Assembly (NCBI GenBank): GCA_030681795.1
Contig: JAUXRG010000107.1
Location: 1 to 49,268 of the forward strand
Source: Rubrivivax sp.
GTDB taxonomy: Bacteria > Pseudomonadota > Gammaproteobacteria > Burkholderiales > Burkholderiaceae_C
DNA: 49,268 bases
Direction: 5' to 3'
Shown: in pieces, positions 42,345 through 49,268 of the stretch
Numbering within the stretch: the first letter of the stretch is position 1
How the letters are laid out: the number at the start of each line of letters is the position of its first letter
Notes under the pieces: model-generated
Database searches by the model: none
Seen by the model: only the letters and a program-made list of their open reading frames with translations
What the model was told of the DNA's origin: nothing
Made by a program: the position numbers and the translations under genes

Positions 42345-43448
42345 TCAGCGGTTGGTGCAATAGCGCTGCACGCCGTCGCTGCCTGGCACGGCGGTCAGCC
42401 GGCCCGTTTCGGCCAGTGCATGCAAGTGGGCGATGGCCTCGCCCATCGCGAAAGTCATCTGGTGCAGATCGAGTTTGCGCTTGAAAAGCACCGGGATCAT
42501 CTCGGCGGCGCACCGGGGTGTGTCCGTGCAGGCCGCCAGCACCTCCTCGAGCCGATCGTCGTGGTGGGCGTGCAACTGCGAGATGCGCTCGTGCAGGCCG
42601 ATGAACGGCTTGCCGTGCGAGGGCAGCACCAGCGTATCGGCCGGCAGGCTGCGCAGCTTGGCGATCGAGCTCAGGTACAGCGGCAGCGGGTCGGCCTCGG
42701 GCTCCAGGTCGTAGACGCTGACGTTGGTGGAGATGCGCGGCAGCACCATGTCGCCGGCGATGAGCACGTTCAGCGCCGGGCAGTGCAGGGCGATGTGCTC
42801 CGGGGCATGGCCGTAGCCCACGATGCAGTGCCATTCGAAGGCGCCGATGCTCAGGCGCATGCCGTCCATCAGCCGCCGGTAGCAGCGCGGCACCTGCGGC
42901 ACCAGGCTGGCGTAGTAGCCCGAGCGCGCGCGCACGCCGGCCAGCGACTCGGGGTCCGTCAAGCCGTGCTGTGCGTAGAAGCGCGCGGCGTTCTCGCCGC
43001 CGAAACCCGTGGTGGCCTGGCTGCCCACGCGCGCGGCGTTCCAGTCGGTGGAACTGATCCACAGCCGGCAGTCACGAGCCCCAACGCTGGCGGCTTGGCG
43101 GCTTGGCGGCGTGCTCCAGCGCTCGCACAGCCAATGCGCCAGGCCGATGTGGTCGGGGTGCATGTGCGTGACGATGACGCGCAGCACGGGCAGGCCCTGC
43201 AACCCGTGCGCGAAGACCTGCTCCCAGTTCGCCCTTGTGGCTTCGTTGGCGACGCCGCAATCGACGACGGCCCAGCCCTCGACGCCATCCTGCACATCGC
43301 GCAGCAGCCACAGGTTGATGTGGTCCAGCGCAAAGGGCAGCCCCATGCGCACCCAGCGCACGCCCGGGGCGACCTCGAGCGTGGTGCCCGGCGCCGGCAG
43401 CGCCTGGCCCAGCGGGTAGTGCAATGCGTTTTCCTGGGGGTTGGCCAT
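42345..43448 (-). CDS. MBL-fold metallo-hydrolase
   Basis: A 367-residue metallo-beta-lactamase-fold hydrolase. Metal motif THMHPDHIG holds His95, His97, Asp99 and His100. Further ligand candidates are in VGYGHAPEHIALHCP and LIAGDMVLPRIS, and LVLPSHGKPFIGLHERI closes the site. A helical C-terminal extension (after about 290) resembles the beta-CASP-free subgroup with an added winged-helix-like tail. The gene is divergent from liuR and its ATG at 43448 lies 10 bp from the operator, so it is likely part of the same regulon, perhaps hydrolysing a CoA or glutathione thioester. That role is inferred from context. Confidence 0.8.
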   Translation of the reverse strand: MANPQENALHYPLGQALPAPGTTLEVAPGVRWVRMGLPFALDHINLWLLRDVQDGVEGWAVVDCGVANEATRANWEQVFAHGLQGLPVLRVIVTHMHPDHIGLAHWLCERWSTPPSRQAASVGARDCRLWISSTDWNAARVGSQATTGFGGENAARFYAQHGLTDPESLAGVRARSGYYASLVPQVPRCYRRLMDGMRLSIGAFEWHCIVGYGHAPEHIALHCPALNVLIAGDMVLPRISTNVSVYDLEPEADPLPLYLSSIAKLRSLPADTLVLPSHGKPFIGLHERISQLHAHHDDRLEEVLAACTDTPRCAAEMIPVLFKRKLDLHQMTFAMGEAIAHLHALAETGRLTAVPGSDGVQRYCTNR

Positions 43449-43457
43449 GGTCCTATA

Positions 43458-43479
43458 TTTACGTTTACGTCAACGTCAG
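43458..43479. promoter_or_regulatory. LiuR operator candidate between the MBL gene and liuR
   Basis: A 22-bp site, TTTACGTTTAC / GTCAACGTCAG, that matches the perfect palindrome at 43932-43953 at 19 of 22 positions. It lies between the divergent starts of the MBL hydrolase (43448) and liuR (43487), overlapping both possible promoters. Autoregulation of liuR and control of the MBL gene are inferred. Confidence 0.75.
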
Positions 43480-43486
43480 TCTAACC

Positions 43487-43912
43487 ATGCCCTCTTCAGC
43501 GCGCGCTGCGCAGCGCACTTATACGATCACCGAGCTGGCGCAGGAGTTCGACATCACCGCCCGGGCGATCCGTTTCTACGAGGACCTGGGCCTGCTCATG
43601 CCCGAGCGCGCCGGGCGCAACCGCGTCTATACGCAGCGCGACCGCACGCGACTCAAGCTCACGCTGCGCGGCAAGCGGCTGGGGCTGAGCCTGCAGGACA
43701 TCAAGCAGCTGGTGGACATGTACGACTCGCCCTCGGACACCCAGCAGCAGCTCGCCGCCTTCATGGGCGTGCTGGCCGAACACCGCCAGCTGCTCGAGCA
43801 GCAGCGCGAGGACATCGAAATCACGCTGGCCGAGATCGGGCAGCACGAAACGCGCTGCCGCAGCTTGCTGGGGCCGGCGGCCCGCCGCAGGCGGGCTTGC
43901 GAGCGTGCCTGA
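43487..43912 (+). CDS. liuR: MerR-family regulator LiuR
   Basis: A 141-residue MerR-type regulator from ATG 43487. The N-terminal winged helix has YTITELAQEFDITARAIRFY followed by EDLGLLMPERAGRNRVY, and is followed by TRLKLTLRGKRLGLSLQDIK and a C-terminal coiled coil. LiuR controls branched-chain amino acid (leucine/isovalerate) degradation in proteobacteria. A 22-bp palindrome lies directly upstream and another before liuA. The C-terminal end (LLGPAARRRRACERA) is encoded by a GCCCGCC/GGCGGGC palindrome at 43880-43896. The upstream reading frame extension is not supported. Confidence 0.85.
   Translation: MPSSARAAQRTYTITELAQEFDITARAIRFYEDLGLLMPERAGRNRVYTQRDRTRLKLTLRGKRLGLSLQDIKQLVDMYDSPSDTQQQLAAFMGVLAEHRQLLEQQREDIEITLAEIGQHETRCRSLLGPAARRRRACERA
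43880..43896. repeat. GCCCGCC palindrome in the 3' end of liuR
   Basis: GCCCGCC and GGCGGGC enclose the 3-nt loop GCA within the last codons of liuR. The core is shared with the palindromes at 3491, 10912 and 30070. It could form a hairpin just before the stop codon and the liuA promoter. Confidence 0.55.
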
Positions 43913-43931
43913 GAGGGCAAATCCGCTACGA

Positions 43932-43953
43932 TTGACGTTTACGTAAACGTCAA
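43932..43953. promoter_or_regulatory. Perfect 22-bp palindrome, LiuR operator before liuA
   Basis: TTGACGTTTAC is followed directly by its exact reverse complement GTAAACGTCAA, 27 bp before the liuA ATG. The ACGTTTACGTAAACGT core has the form expected of LiuR sites in proteobacteria. With the near copy at 43458-43479 it makes a convincing regulon signal. Confidence 0.82.
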
Positions 43954-43979
43954 CCAAAGCGCCGCCATCGGAGACCCCC

Positions 43980-45227
43980 ATGAACCTGCCTGGCCTGAAC
44001 TTCCAGCTCGGTGAAGACATCGACGCGCTGCGCGACGCGGTGCGTGACTTCGCGCAAGCCGAAATCGCCCCGCGCGCCGCCGAGGCCGACCGCAGCGACC
44101 AGTTCCCCATGGACCTGTGGCGCAAGATGGGCGAGATCGGCGTGCTCGGCATCACCGTGCCCGAGGAATACGGGGGCGCCCACATGGGCTACGTGGCGCA
44201 CATGATCGCCATGGAGGAGATCAGCCGCGCCAGCGCCGGCGTCGGCCTGTCCTACGGCGCGCACAGCAACCTGTGCGTGAACCAGATCAAGCGCAACGGC
44301 ACCGAGGCGCAACGCCGCAAATACCTGCCCAAGCTCGTCAGCGGCGAGCATGTGGGCGCGCTGGCGATGAGCGAGACCGGTGCGGGCTCCGACGTCATCG
44401 GCATGAAGCTCAAGGCGGTGGAGCACGGCGGCCACTATGTGCTCAACGGAAGCAAGATGTGGATCACCAACGGCCCGGATGCCGACACCATGGTGGTCTA
44501 CGCGAAGACAGAACCCGGGGATGACGGCCCCCACGCTGCGCTGCCCCTCGAGGGGGCTCTGCGGCCTTCGGGCGGCCGGGCGGCCGCAGGGGGCGCGCGC
44601 AGCATCACCGCCTTCATCGTCGAGAAAGGCATGAAGGGCTTCAGCAGCGCGCAGAAACTCGACAAGCTCGGCATGCGCAGCTCGCACACCGGCGAGATGG
44701 TGTTCGAGAATGTCGAGGTGCCGGCCGAGAACATCCTGGGCCAACTCAACGGCGGCGCCAAGGTGCTGATGAGCGGCCTGGACTACGAGCGCGCGGTGCT
44801 CGCCGCCGGCCCCATCGGCATCATGCAGTCGGTGATGGACCATGTCGTGCCCTACATCCACGACCGCAAGCAGTTCGGCCAGAGCATCGGCGAGTTCCAG
44901 CTCATCCAGGGCAAGGTGGCCGACATGTATACCGTGCTGCAGGCCGGCCGCGCCTTCTGCTACACGGTGGGCAAGAACCTCGACATGCTTGGCAGCGACC
45001 ACGTGCGCCAGGTGCGCAAGGACTGCGCCAGCGTCATCCTGTGGTGCGCCGAGAAGGCCACCTGGATGGCCGGCGAAGGCATCCAGATCTTCGGCGGCAA
45101 TGGCTATATCAACGACTACCCGCTGGGCCGACTGTGGCGCGACGCCAAGCTCTACGAGATCGGCGCGGGCACCAGCGAGATCCGGCGCATGCTCATTGGC
45201 CGCGAGTTGTTCGCGGAGACGATGTGA
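43980..45227 (+). CDS. liuA: Isovaleryl-CoA dehydrogenase with an in-frame repeat insertion
   Basis: FAD-dependent acyl-CoA dehydrogenase that oxidises isovaleryl-CoA in leucine breakdown. It has 415 residues, about 23 more than usual. Typical blocks are [59 protein letters not shown] and [20 protein letters not shown]. The catalytic base is probably Glu270 in [10 protein letters not shown], the position known for isovaleryl-CoA dehydrogenases. The extra residues (about 181-206) lie in a loop of the beta domain and are encoded by a GC-rich palindromic repeat (44524-44602). The operator 27 bp upstream supports control by LiuR. Confidence 0.92.
   Translation: MNLPGLNFQLGEDIDALRDAVRDFAQAEIAPRAAEADRSDQFPMDLWRKMGEIGVLGITVPEEYGGAHMGYVAHMIAMEEISRASAGVGLSYGAHSNLCVNQIKRNGTEAQRRKYLPKLVSGEHVGALAMSETGAGSDVIGMKLKAVEHGGHYVLNGSKMWITNGPDADTMVVYAKTEPGDDGPHAALPLEGALRPSGGRAAAGGARSITAFIVEKGMKGFSSAQKLDKLGMRSSHTGEMVFENVEVPAENILGQLNGGAKVLMSGLDYERAVLAAGPIGIMQSVMDHVVPYIHDRKQFGQSIGEFQLIQGKVADMYTVLQAGRAFCYTVGKNLDMLGSDHVRQVRKDCASVILWCAEKATWMAGEGIQIFGGNGYINDYPLGRLWRDAKLYEIGAGTSEIRRMLIGRELFAETM
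44524..44602 (+). repeat. REP-like palindromic element inserted in liuA
   Basis: The stretch contains CCCCTCGAGGGG and CGGCCTTCGGGCGGCCG-type inverted repeats, in a layout (CCCACGCTGCGCTGCCCC...) that I recall as a common intergenic repeat in Burkholderiales. It keeps the frame of liuA and adds about 23 residues ([20 protein letters not shown] and a few more) where relatives have a short turn. Confidence 0.65.
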
Positions 45228-45282
45228 TGGGCGGGCCCCGGCCGCAGCGAGGGGTCGGCCGTACGCCACCCGGGCGCCGAAC

Positions 45283-45963
45283 ATGAGCCGCATCCTCCCC
45301 GACCTCTTTGCCCGCAACCGCGCCTGGGCCGCCGCCACCGAGGCGCGCGAGCCCGGCTTCTTCACGCGGCTGCTGCAGCAGCAGACGCCGCAGTACCTGT
45401 GGATCGGCTGCGCCGACAGCCGCGTGCCGGCCAACGAACTCGTCGGCCTGTTGCCGGGCGAGCTGTTCGTGCACCGCAACGTGGGCAACCTGGTGGTGCA
45501 CTCCGACCTGAATGCGCTCTCGGTGATCCAGTACGCCGTCGACGTGCTGCACGTGAGCCACATCATCGTCGTGGGCCACAGCAACTGCGGTGGCGTGCGT
45601 GCGGCCCTGACCGACGAGCGCGCCGGCTTGGTGGACAACTGGCTGCGCTACGTGCAGGACGTGCGCGACGCCCACGAGGCGTTCCTGGCCGGCCTGGACG
45701 AAAGCCTGCGGGTGGACGCACTGGTCGAGCTCAACGTGCTCGAGCAGGCGCGCAACGTGTGCCATACCACGGTGGCCCGCGACGCCTGGCAGCGCGGGCA
45801 AACGGTGGCGGTGCATGGCTGGGTCTACGGCCTGCACGACGGGCTGCTCGAAGATCTGTCCATGACGGTGGCCTCGGCCGAAGAGGTGGGGCCCGCCTAC
45901 GCCAGCGCGCTGGCACTCATGAAGCAGCGCTGGCAGCAGCGCCAGGTGCAAATCGGCGCCTGA
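45283..45963 (+). CDS. can: Beta-class carbonic anhydrase
   Basis: A 226-residue zinc enzyme interconverting CO2 and bicarbonate. Zinc ligands are Cys43 in GCADSRVP, with Asp45 of the Asp-Arg dyad, and His99 and Cys102 in VGHSNCGGV. Other conserved blocks are [14 protein letters not shown] and [14 protein letters not shown]. The start is ATG 45283, 55 bp after liuA. Bicarbonate is the substrate of biotin carboxylases such as methylcrotonyl-CoA carboxylase in leucine breakdown, so supply of bicarbonate to the pathway is a plausible link; this is inference. aceK follows 16 bp later. Confidence 0.92.
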   Translation: MSRILPDLFARNRAWAAATEAREPGFFTRLLQQQTPQYLWIGCADSRVPANELVGLLPGELFVHRNVGNLVVHSDLNALSVIQYAVDVLHVSHIIVVGHSNCGGVRAALTDERAGLVDNWLRYVQDVRDAHEAFLAGLDESLRVDALVELNVLEQARNVCHTTVARDAWQRGQTVAVHGWVYGLHDGLLEDLSMTVASAEEVGPAYASALALMKQRWQQRQVQIGA

Positions 45964-45979
45964 GGGCACGAGCTCCGCC

Positions 45980-47782
45980 ATGTTTCCGCACCGCCTCACC
46001 GACAGCCGCGCCTTTGCCATCGCCCAGGCGCTGATCGACGGGTTCAACCGCCACTACCGGCTGTTCCGCGAGACCAGCGCCGCGGCCAAGCAGCGCTTCG
46101 AGCGGGCCGACTGGCATGGCCAGCAGCGCGCGCAGGCGCAGCGCATCGAGTACTACGACCTGCGCGTCAACGAGGCGGTGGACCGTCTGCGCAGCGAGTT
46201 CCAGGTCGACGAGCTGTCGCAGGACAGCTGGCAGCAGGCCAAGCTGCACTACATCGGCCTGCTCACCGACCACCACCAGCCCGAGCTCGCCGAGACCTTC
46301 TTCAACTCCGTCACCGCCAAGCTGCTGCACCGCAGCTACTACCGCAACGATTTCATCTTCGTGCGCCCGGCGGTGAGCACCGAGTACATCGAGGACGACG
46401 CACCGGGCGCGCTGCCGACCTACCGCGCCTATTACCCGACGCGCGAGAACCTGCGCCAGACCTGGGCGCGCATCGTCCACAACTTCCAGCTGCAGCACGG
46501 GTTCGAAGACCTCGAGCGCGACGCCGAGCATGTGGTCCAGGCCATGCTGTCCGAGCTGGGAGGGTTCCGCCCGCGCGCCAATTTCCAGATCCAGGTGCTC
46601 TCCAGCCTCTTCTACCGCAACAAGGGGGCCTACCTGGTCGGCAAGATCATCAACGGCTTCGTCGAGACGCCGCTGGCGCTGCCCATCCTGCATGGCCCAC
46701 GCGGGAAACTCGTCATCGACGCCGCGCTCTTCGGTGAAGACGACTTGCTGATGATCTTCAGCTACGCCCGCGCCTACTTCATGGTCGACATGGAGATCCC
46801 ATCGGCCTACGTGCAGTTCCTGCATGGCCTGATGCCGCGTAAGCCGCGCGCCGAGCTCTACAACAGCCTGGGCCTGCAGAAGCACGGCAAGAACCTCTTC
46901 TACCGCGACTTTCTCGCCCACCTGCGCCACAGCGGCGACAAGTTCCGCATCGCCCCCGGCATCAAGGGCATGGTCATGCTGGTCTTCGACCTGCCCTCGT
47001 TTCCCTATGTCTTCAAGGTCATCAAGGACTTCTACCCGGCGCAGAAGGAAACCACCCGCGAACGCATCCAGAGCAAGTACCTGCTGGTCAAGCAGCACGA
47101 CCGCGTCGGCCGCATGGCCGACACGCTGGAGTACAGCAAGGTCGCCTTTCCGCGCCACCGCTTCGAGGAAGAGCTGGTCCGCGAGCTCCAGCACTTCTGC
47201 GGCAGCCTGCTCGAGGAAGACGGCCGCAGCGGGCAAGACACGCTGGTCATCAAGCACCTCTACATCGAGCGGCGCATGATCCCGCTGAACATCTACCTGC
47301 AGGAAGCCTCGCCCGAGCAGATGGCGCATGCCGTGGTCGAATACGGCAACGCCATCAAGGACCTGGTGGCGGCCAATATCTTCCCGGGTGACATGCTGTG
47401 GAAGAACTTCGGCGTCACGCGCCACGGCAAGGTCGTGTTCTACGACTACGACGAGATCGAATACCTCACCGACTGCCACTTCCGCCGCGTGCCCACACCG
47501 CGCAACGAGGAAGAAGAGATGAGCGGCGAGATCTGGTATTCGGTGGGCCCCAAGGACGTATTCCCCGAGACCTTCGGCCCCTTCCTGCTCGGCAACGACC
47601 GCGTGCGCGAAGTCTTCATGGCGCACCATGCCGACTTGCTGGACGCCGCCTTCTGGCAGGGCCACAAGGACCACATCCTGGCCGGCCACGTGCACGACGT
47701 CTTTCCCTACGAACCGACCCGGCGCTTTGCCGCGGGCCGGCCCCGCCCCATCTCAACCGCTCAAGGAGCAAACCATGTCTGA
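45980..47782 (+). CDS. aceK: Isocitrate dehydrogenase kinase/phosphatase
   Basis: A 600-residue bifunctional enzyme that phosphorylates or dephosphorylates isocitrate dehydrogenase and so sets the split between TCA cycle and glyoxylate bypass. Conserved blocks include [60 protein letters not shown] followed by [12 protein letters not shown] (ATP-binding part), and [28 protein letters not shown] (catalytic Asp region, split here). The end overlaps the thiolase start by 8 bp. In related genomes it sits in this catabolic cluster rather than with aceBA, which suits growth on acetyl-CoA-yielding compounds such as leucine. Confidence 0.93.
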   Translation: MFPHRLTDSRAFAIAQALIDGFNRHYRLFRETSAAAKQRFERADWHGQQRAQAQRIEYYDLRVNEAVDRLRSEFQVDELSQDSWQQAKLHYIGLLTDHHQPELAETFFNSVTAKLLHRSYYRNDFIFVRPAVSTEYIEDDAPGALPTYRAYYPTRENLRQTWARIVHNFQLQHGFEDLERDAEHVVQAMLSELGGFRPRANFQIQVLSSLFYRNKGAYLVGKIINGFVETPLALPILHGPRGKLVIDAALFGEDDLLMIFSYARAYFMVDMEIPSAYVQFLHGLMPRKPRAELYNSLGLQKHGKNLFYRDFLAHLRHSGDKFRIAPGIKGMVMLVFDLPSFPYVFKVIKDFYPAQKETTRERIQSKYLLVKQHDRVGRMADTLEYSKVAFPRHRFEEELVRELQHFCGSLLEEDGRSGQDTLVIKHLYIERRMIPLNIYLQEASPEQMAHAVVEYGNAIKDLVAANIFPGDMLWKNFGVTRHGKVVFYDYDEIEYLTDCHFRRVPTPRNEEEEMSGEIWYSVGPKDVFPETFGPFLLGNDRVREVFMAHHADLLDAAFWQGHKDHILAGHVHDVFPYEPTRRFAAGRPRPISTAQGANHV

Positions 47783-48953
47783 ATCCATCGTCATCGTCTC
47801 CGCCGCGCGCACGCCCATCGGCGGGCTGCTGGGCGACTTCTCCTCCCTCGCCGCCTGGGAGCTGGGCGCGGTGGCCGTGGGTGCCGCGGTGGAGCGCGCC
47901 GGCGTGCCCGGCGACGCTGTCGACGAAGTCCTGCTCGGCTGCTGCCTGATGGCCGGCCAGGGCCAGGCGCCGGCGCGCCAGGCCATGCGCCGCGCCGGCC
48001 TGCCCGACAGCACCGGCGCGGTGACGCTGAGCAAGATGTGCGGCTCGGGCATGCGCACCATGATGTTCGCGCACGACATGCTGCTCGCCGGCAGCGCCAA
48101 CGTGATGGTCGCCGGGGGCATGGAAAGCATGACCAACGCGCCGCACCTGATGTTCGCGCGCAAGGGCGTGCGCTACGGCGCCGCGCAGCTCTTCGACCAC
48201 ATGGCCATGGACGGGCTGGAAGACGCCTACGAGCGCGGCAAGGCCATGGGCGTATTCGCCGAGATGTGCGTGGCCAAGTACGGCTTCACGCGCGAGGCGC
48301 AGGACGCCTTCGCCATTGCCTCGACCACGCGGGCCAAGCAGGCCAACGAGGACGGCAGCTTTGCCTGGGAGACCGCACCGGTCACGATCGCCGGCAAGGC
48401 CGGCGACACGGTGTTCAAGTTCGACGAGCAGCCCTTCAAGGCCAAGCTCGACAAGATCCCCGGCCTCAAGCCCGCGTTCAAGAAGGACGGCACGATCACC
48501 GCGGCCAACGCCTCGAGCATCTCCGACGGCGCCGCCGCCCTGGTGCTGGTGCGCGAGTCCACGGCGGCGAAGATGGGGCTCAAGCCCATCGCGCGCATCG
48601 TCAGCCACGCCGTGCACGCGCAGGCCCCGGAATGGTTCACCACCGCGCCGGTGGGGGCCATCGAAAAGGTGCTGAAGAAGGCCGGCTGGCAGGCCGGCCA
48701 GGTGGACCTGTGGGAAGTCAACGAGGCCTTCGCCGCCGTCACCATGGCCGCGATGACCGAGTTCAAGCTGGCGCACGAGATCGTCAACATCCACGGCGGC
48801 GCCTGCGCGCTGGGCCACCCCATCGGCGCCAGCGGCGCGCGCATCGTCGTCACGCTGCTGGGTGCATTGCGCAAGCAAGGCAAGAAGCGCGGCGTGGCGG
48901 CGCTGTGCATCGGCGGCGGCGAAGCCACGGCGCTGGCCGTCGAGATGCTGTGA
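47775..48953 (+). CDS. Acetyl-CoA acetyltransferase (thiolase)
   Basis: A 392-residue type-II thiolase. The acyl-accepting Cys89 is in [13 protein letters not shown], the His of [12 protein letters not shown] (about 348) and the second Cys in [14 protein letters not shown] (about 378) complete the active site. It condenses or cleaves acetoacetyl-CoA. ATG 47775 ([20 protein letters not shown]) has AAGGAG upstream and overlaps aceK by 8 bp. In this setting it would finish leucine breakdown, converting acetoacetyl-CoA to acetyl-CoA. Other pathways such as PHB synthesis cannot be excluded. Confidence 0.92.
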   Translation: MSESIVIVSAARTPIGGLLGDFSSLAAWELGAVAVGAAVERAGVPGDAVDEVLLGCCLMAGQGQAPARQAMRRAGLPDSTGAVTLSKMCGSGMRTMMFAHDMLLAGSANVMVAGGMESMTNAPHLMFARKGVRYGAAQLFDHMAMDGLEDAYERGKAMGVFAEMCVAKYGFTREAQDAFAIASTTRAKQANEDGSFAWETAPVTIAGKAGDTVFKFDEQPFKAKLDKIPGLKPAFKKDGTITAANASSISDGAAALVLVRESTAAKMGLKPIARIVSHAVHAQAPEWFTTAPVGAIEKVLKKAGWQAGQVDLWEVNEAFAAVTMAAMTEFKLAHEIVNIHGGACALGHPIGASGARIVVTLLGALRKQGKKRGVAALCIGGGEATALAVEML

Positions 48954-49069
48954 ATCCCGCCCCACGCCGGCTGGCGATGGCGCTGGAAATGATCTGACCG
49001 GGCTGTTGCCCGCGGCGGCCTTCCCGGCCGCCCCGGGTGATTGGACGACCTCTGCAGGAAAGGCAGCAC

Positions 49070-49268
49070 ATGTTGCTCAGTGAAGACCACCGTGCCGTGC
49101 AGGACGCCGTGCGCAGCTATGTGCAGGCCGAGATCGCCCCTTTGGCTGCGGCCTGGGACAAGAGCCACGAGTTCCCGGCCGCGCAGCTCAAGGGTCTGGC
49201 CGCGCTGGGCTGCTACGGCGTGGCGGTGCCCACCGAGTGGGACGGCGCCGGCCTGGACACCCTGGCGC
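49070..49268 (+). CDS. Acyl-CoA dehydrogenase, 5' part
   Basis: The first 66 codons of an acyl-CoA dehydrogenase, running off the end of the window. The start is ATG 49070, with AGGAAAGG upstream; it encodes MLLSEDHRAVQDAVRSYVQA, a typical N-terminal helical domain opening, followed by ALGCYGVAVPTEWDGAGLDT. Substrate cannot be told from this part. It is 116 bp after the thiolase on the same strand and likely belongs to the same catabolic cluster. Confidence 0.85.
   Translation, partial: MLLSEDHRAVQDAVRSYVQAEIAPLAAAWDKSHEFPAAQLKGLAALGCYGVAVPTEWDGAGLDTLA

Overview
The window is a GC-rich chromosomal segment of a betaproteobacterium. It most resembles the Burkholderiales group that contains Rubrivivax, Leptothrix, Ideonella and Methylibium. 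This assignment is inferred from family resemblance and gene order, not from a search. The markers are a single-cysteine DksA beside hslVU, a COG0523 GTPase, glyQS-gmhB-plsC-ygjP in a row, a LiuR-controlled leucine/isovalerate cluster with AceK and a carbonic anhydrase, and a PEP-CTERM surface protein.

Layout. Positions 1-482 hold the 3' end of a 23S rRNA, a 5S rRNA and a strong terminator. Positions 517-3916 are a nest of insertion sequences. An ISL3-family element has intact ends and an exact 8-bp target duplication, and its transposase is split by an IS3-family remnant and an IS66-family element. Positions 3928-12219 carry fadD, a conserved unknown, a membrane-anchored alpha/beta hydrolase, hppD, an unusual DUF2855-HDOD fusion, small unknowns and an HTH regulator. 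An EF-G paralogue and AMP nucleosidase follow. Positions 16324-25144 hold a giant repetitive PEP-CTERM protein, two small membrane/coil proteins translationally coupled or adjacent to it, and a large BTAD/STAND-type regulator. This is the most accessory-looking part of the window and my best candidate for an undescribed system.

Positions 25188-31833 (minus strand) run yhhQ-cobW-dksA-STAS protein-hslV-hslU, a conserved housekeeping string for protein quality control, stringent response and metal handling. Positions 31939-34364 are corC-lnt. The convergent feoA-feoB-Cys-rich operon sits behind a good Fur-box candidate shared with the glyQ side. Positions 36960-42330 are glyQ-glyS-gmhB-plsC-ygjP.

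Positions 42345-49268 form a catabolic region: an MBL hydrolase divergent from liuR, then liuA, carbonic anhydrase, aceK, a thiolase and the start of a further acyl-CoA dehydrogenase. Two copies of a 22-bp palindromic operator, one of them perfect, lie before liuR/MBL and before liuA, so LiuR probably controls both directions.

Points that stand out are: the in-frame palindromic-repeat insertion in liuA, loss of the canonical nucleophile in GmhB, the DUF2855-HDOD fusion, the exact 579-nt repeat period in the PEP-CTERM gene, and a family of GCCCGCC/GGCGGGC palindromes inside and between genes.
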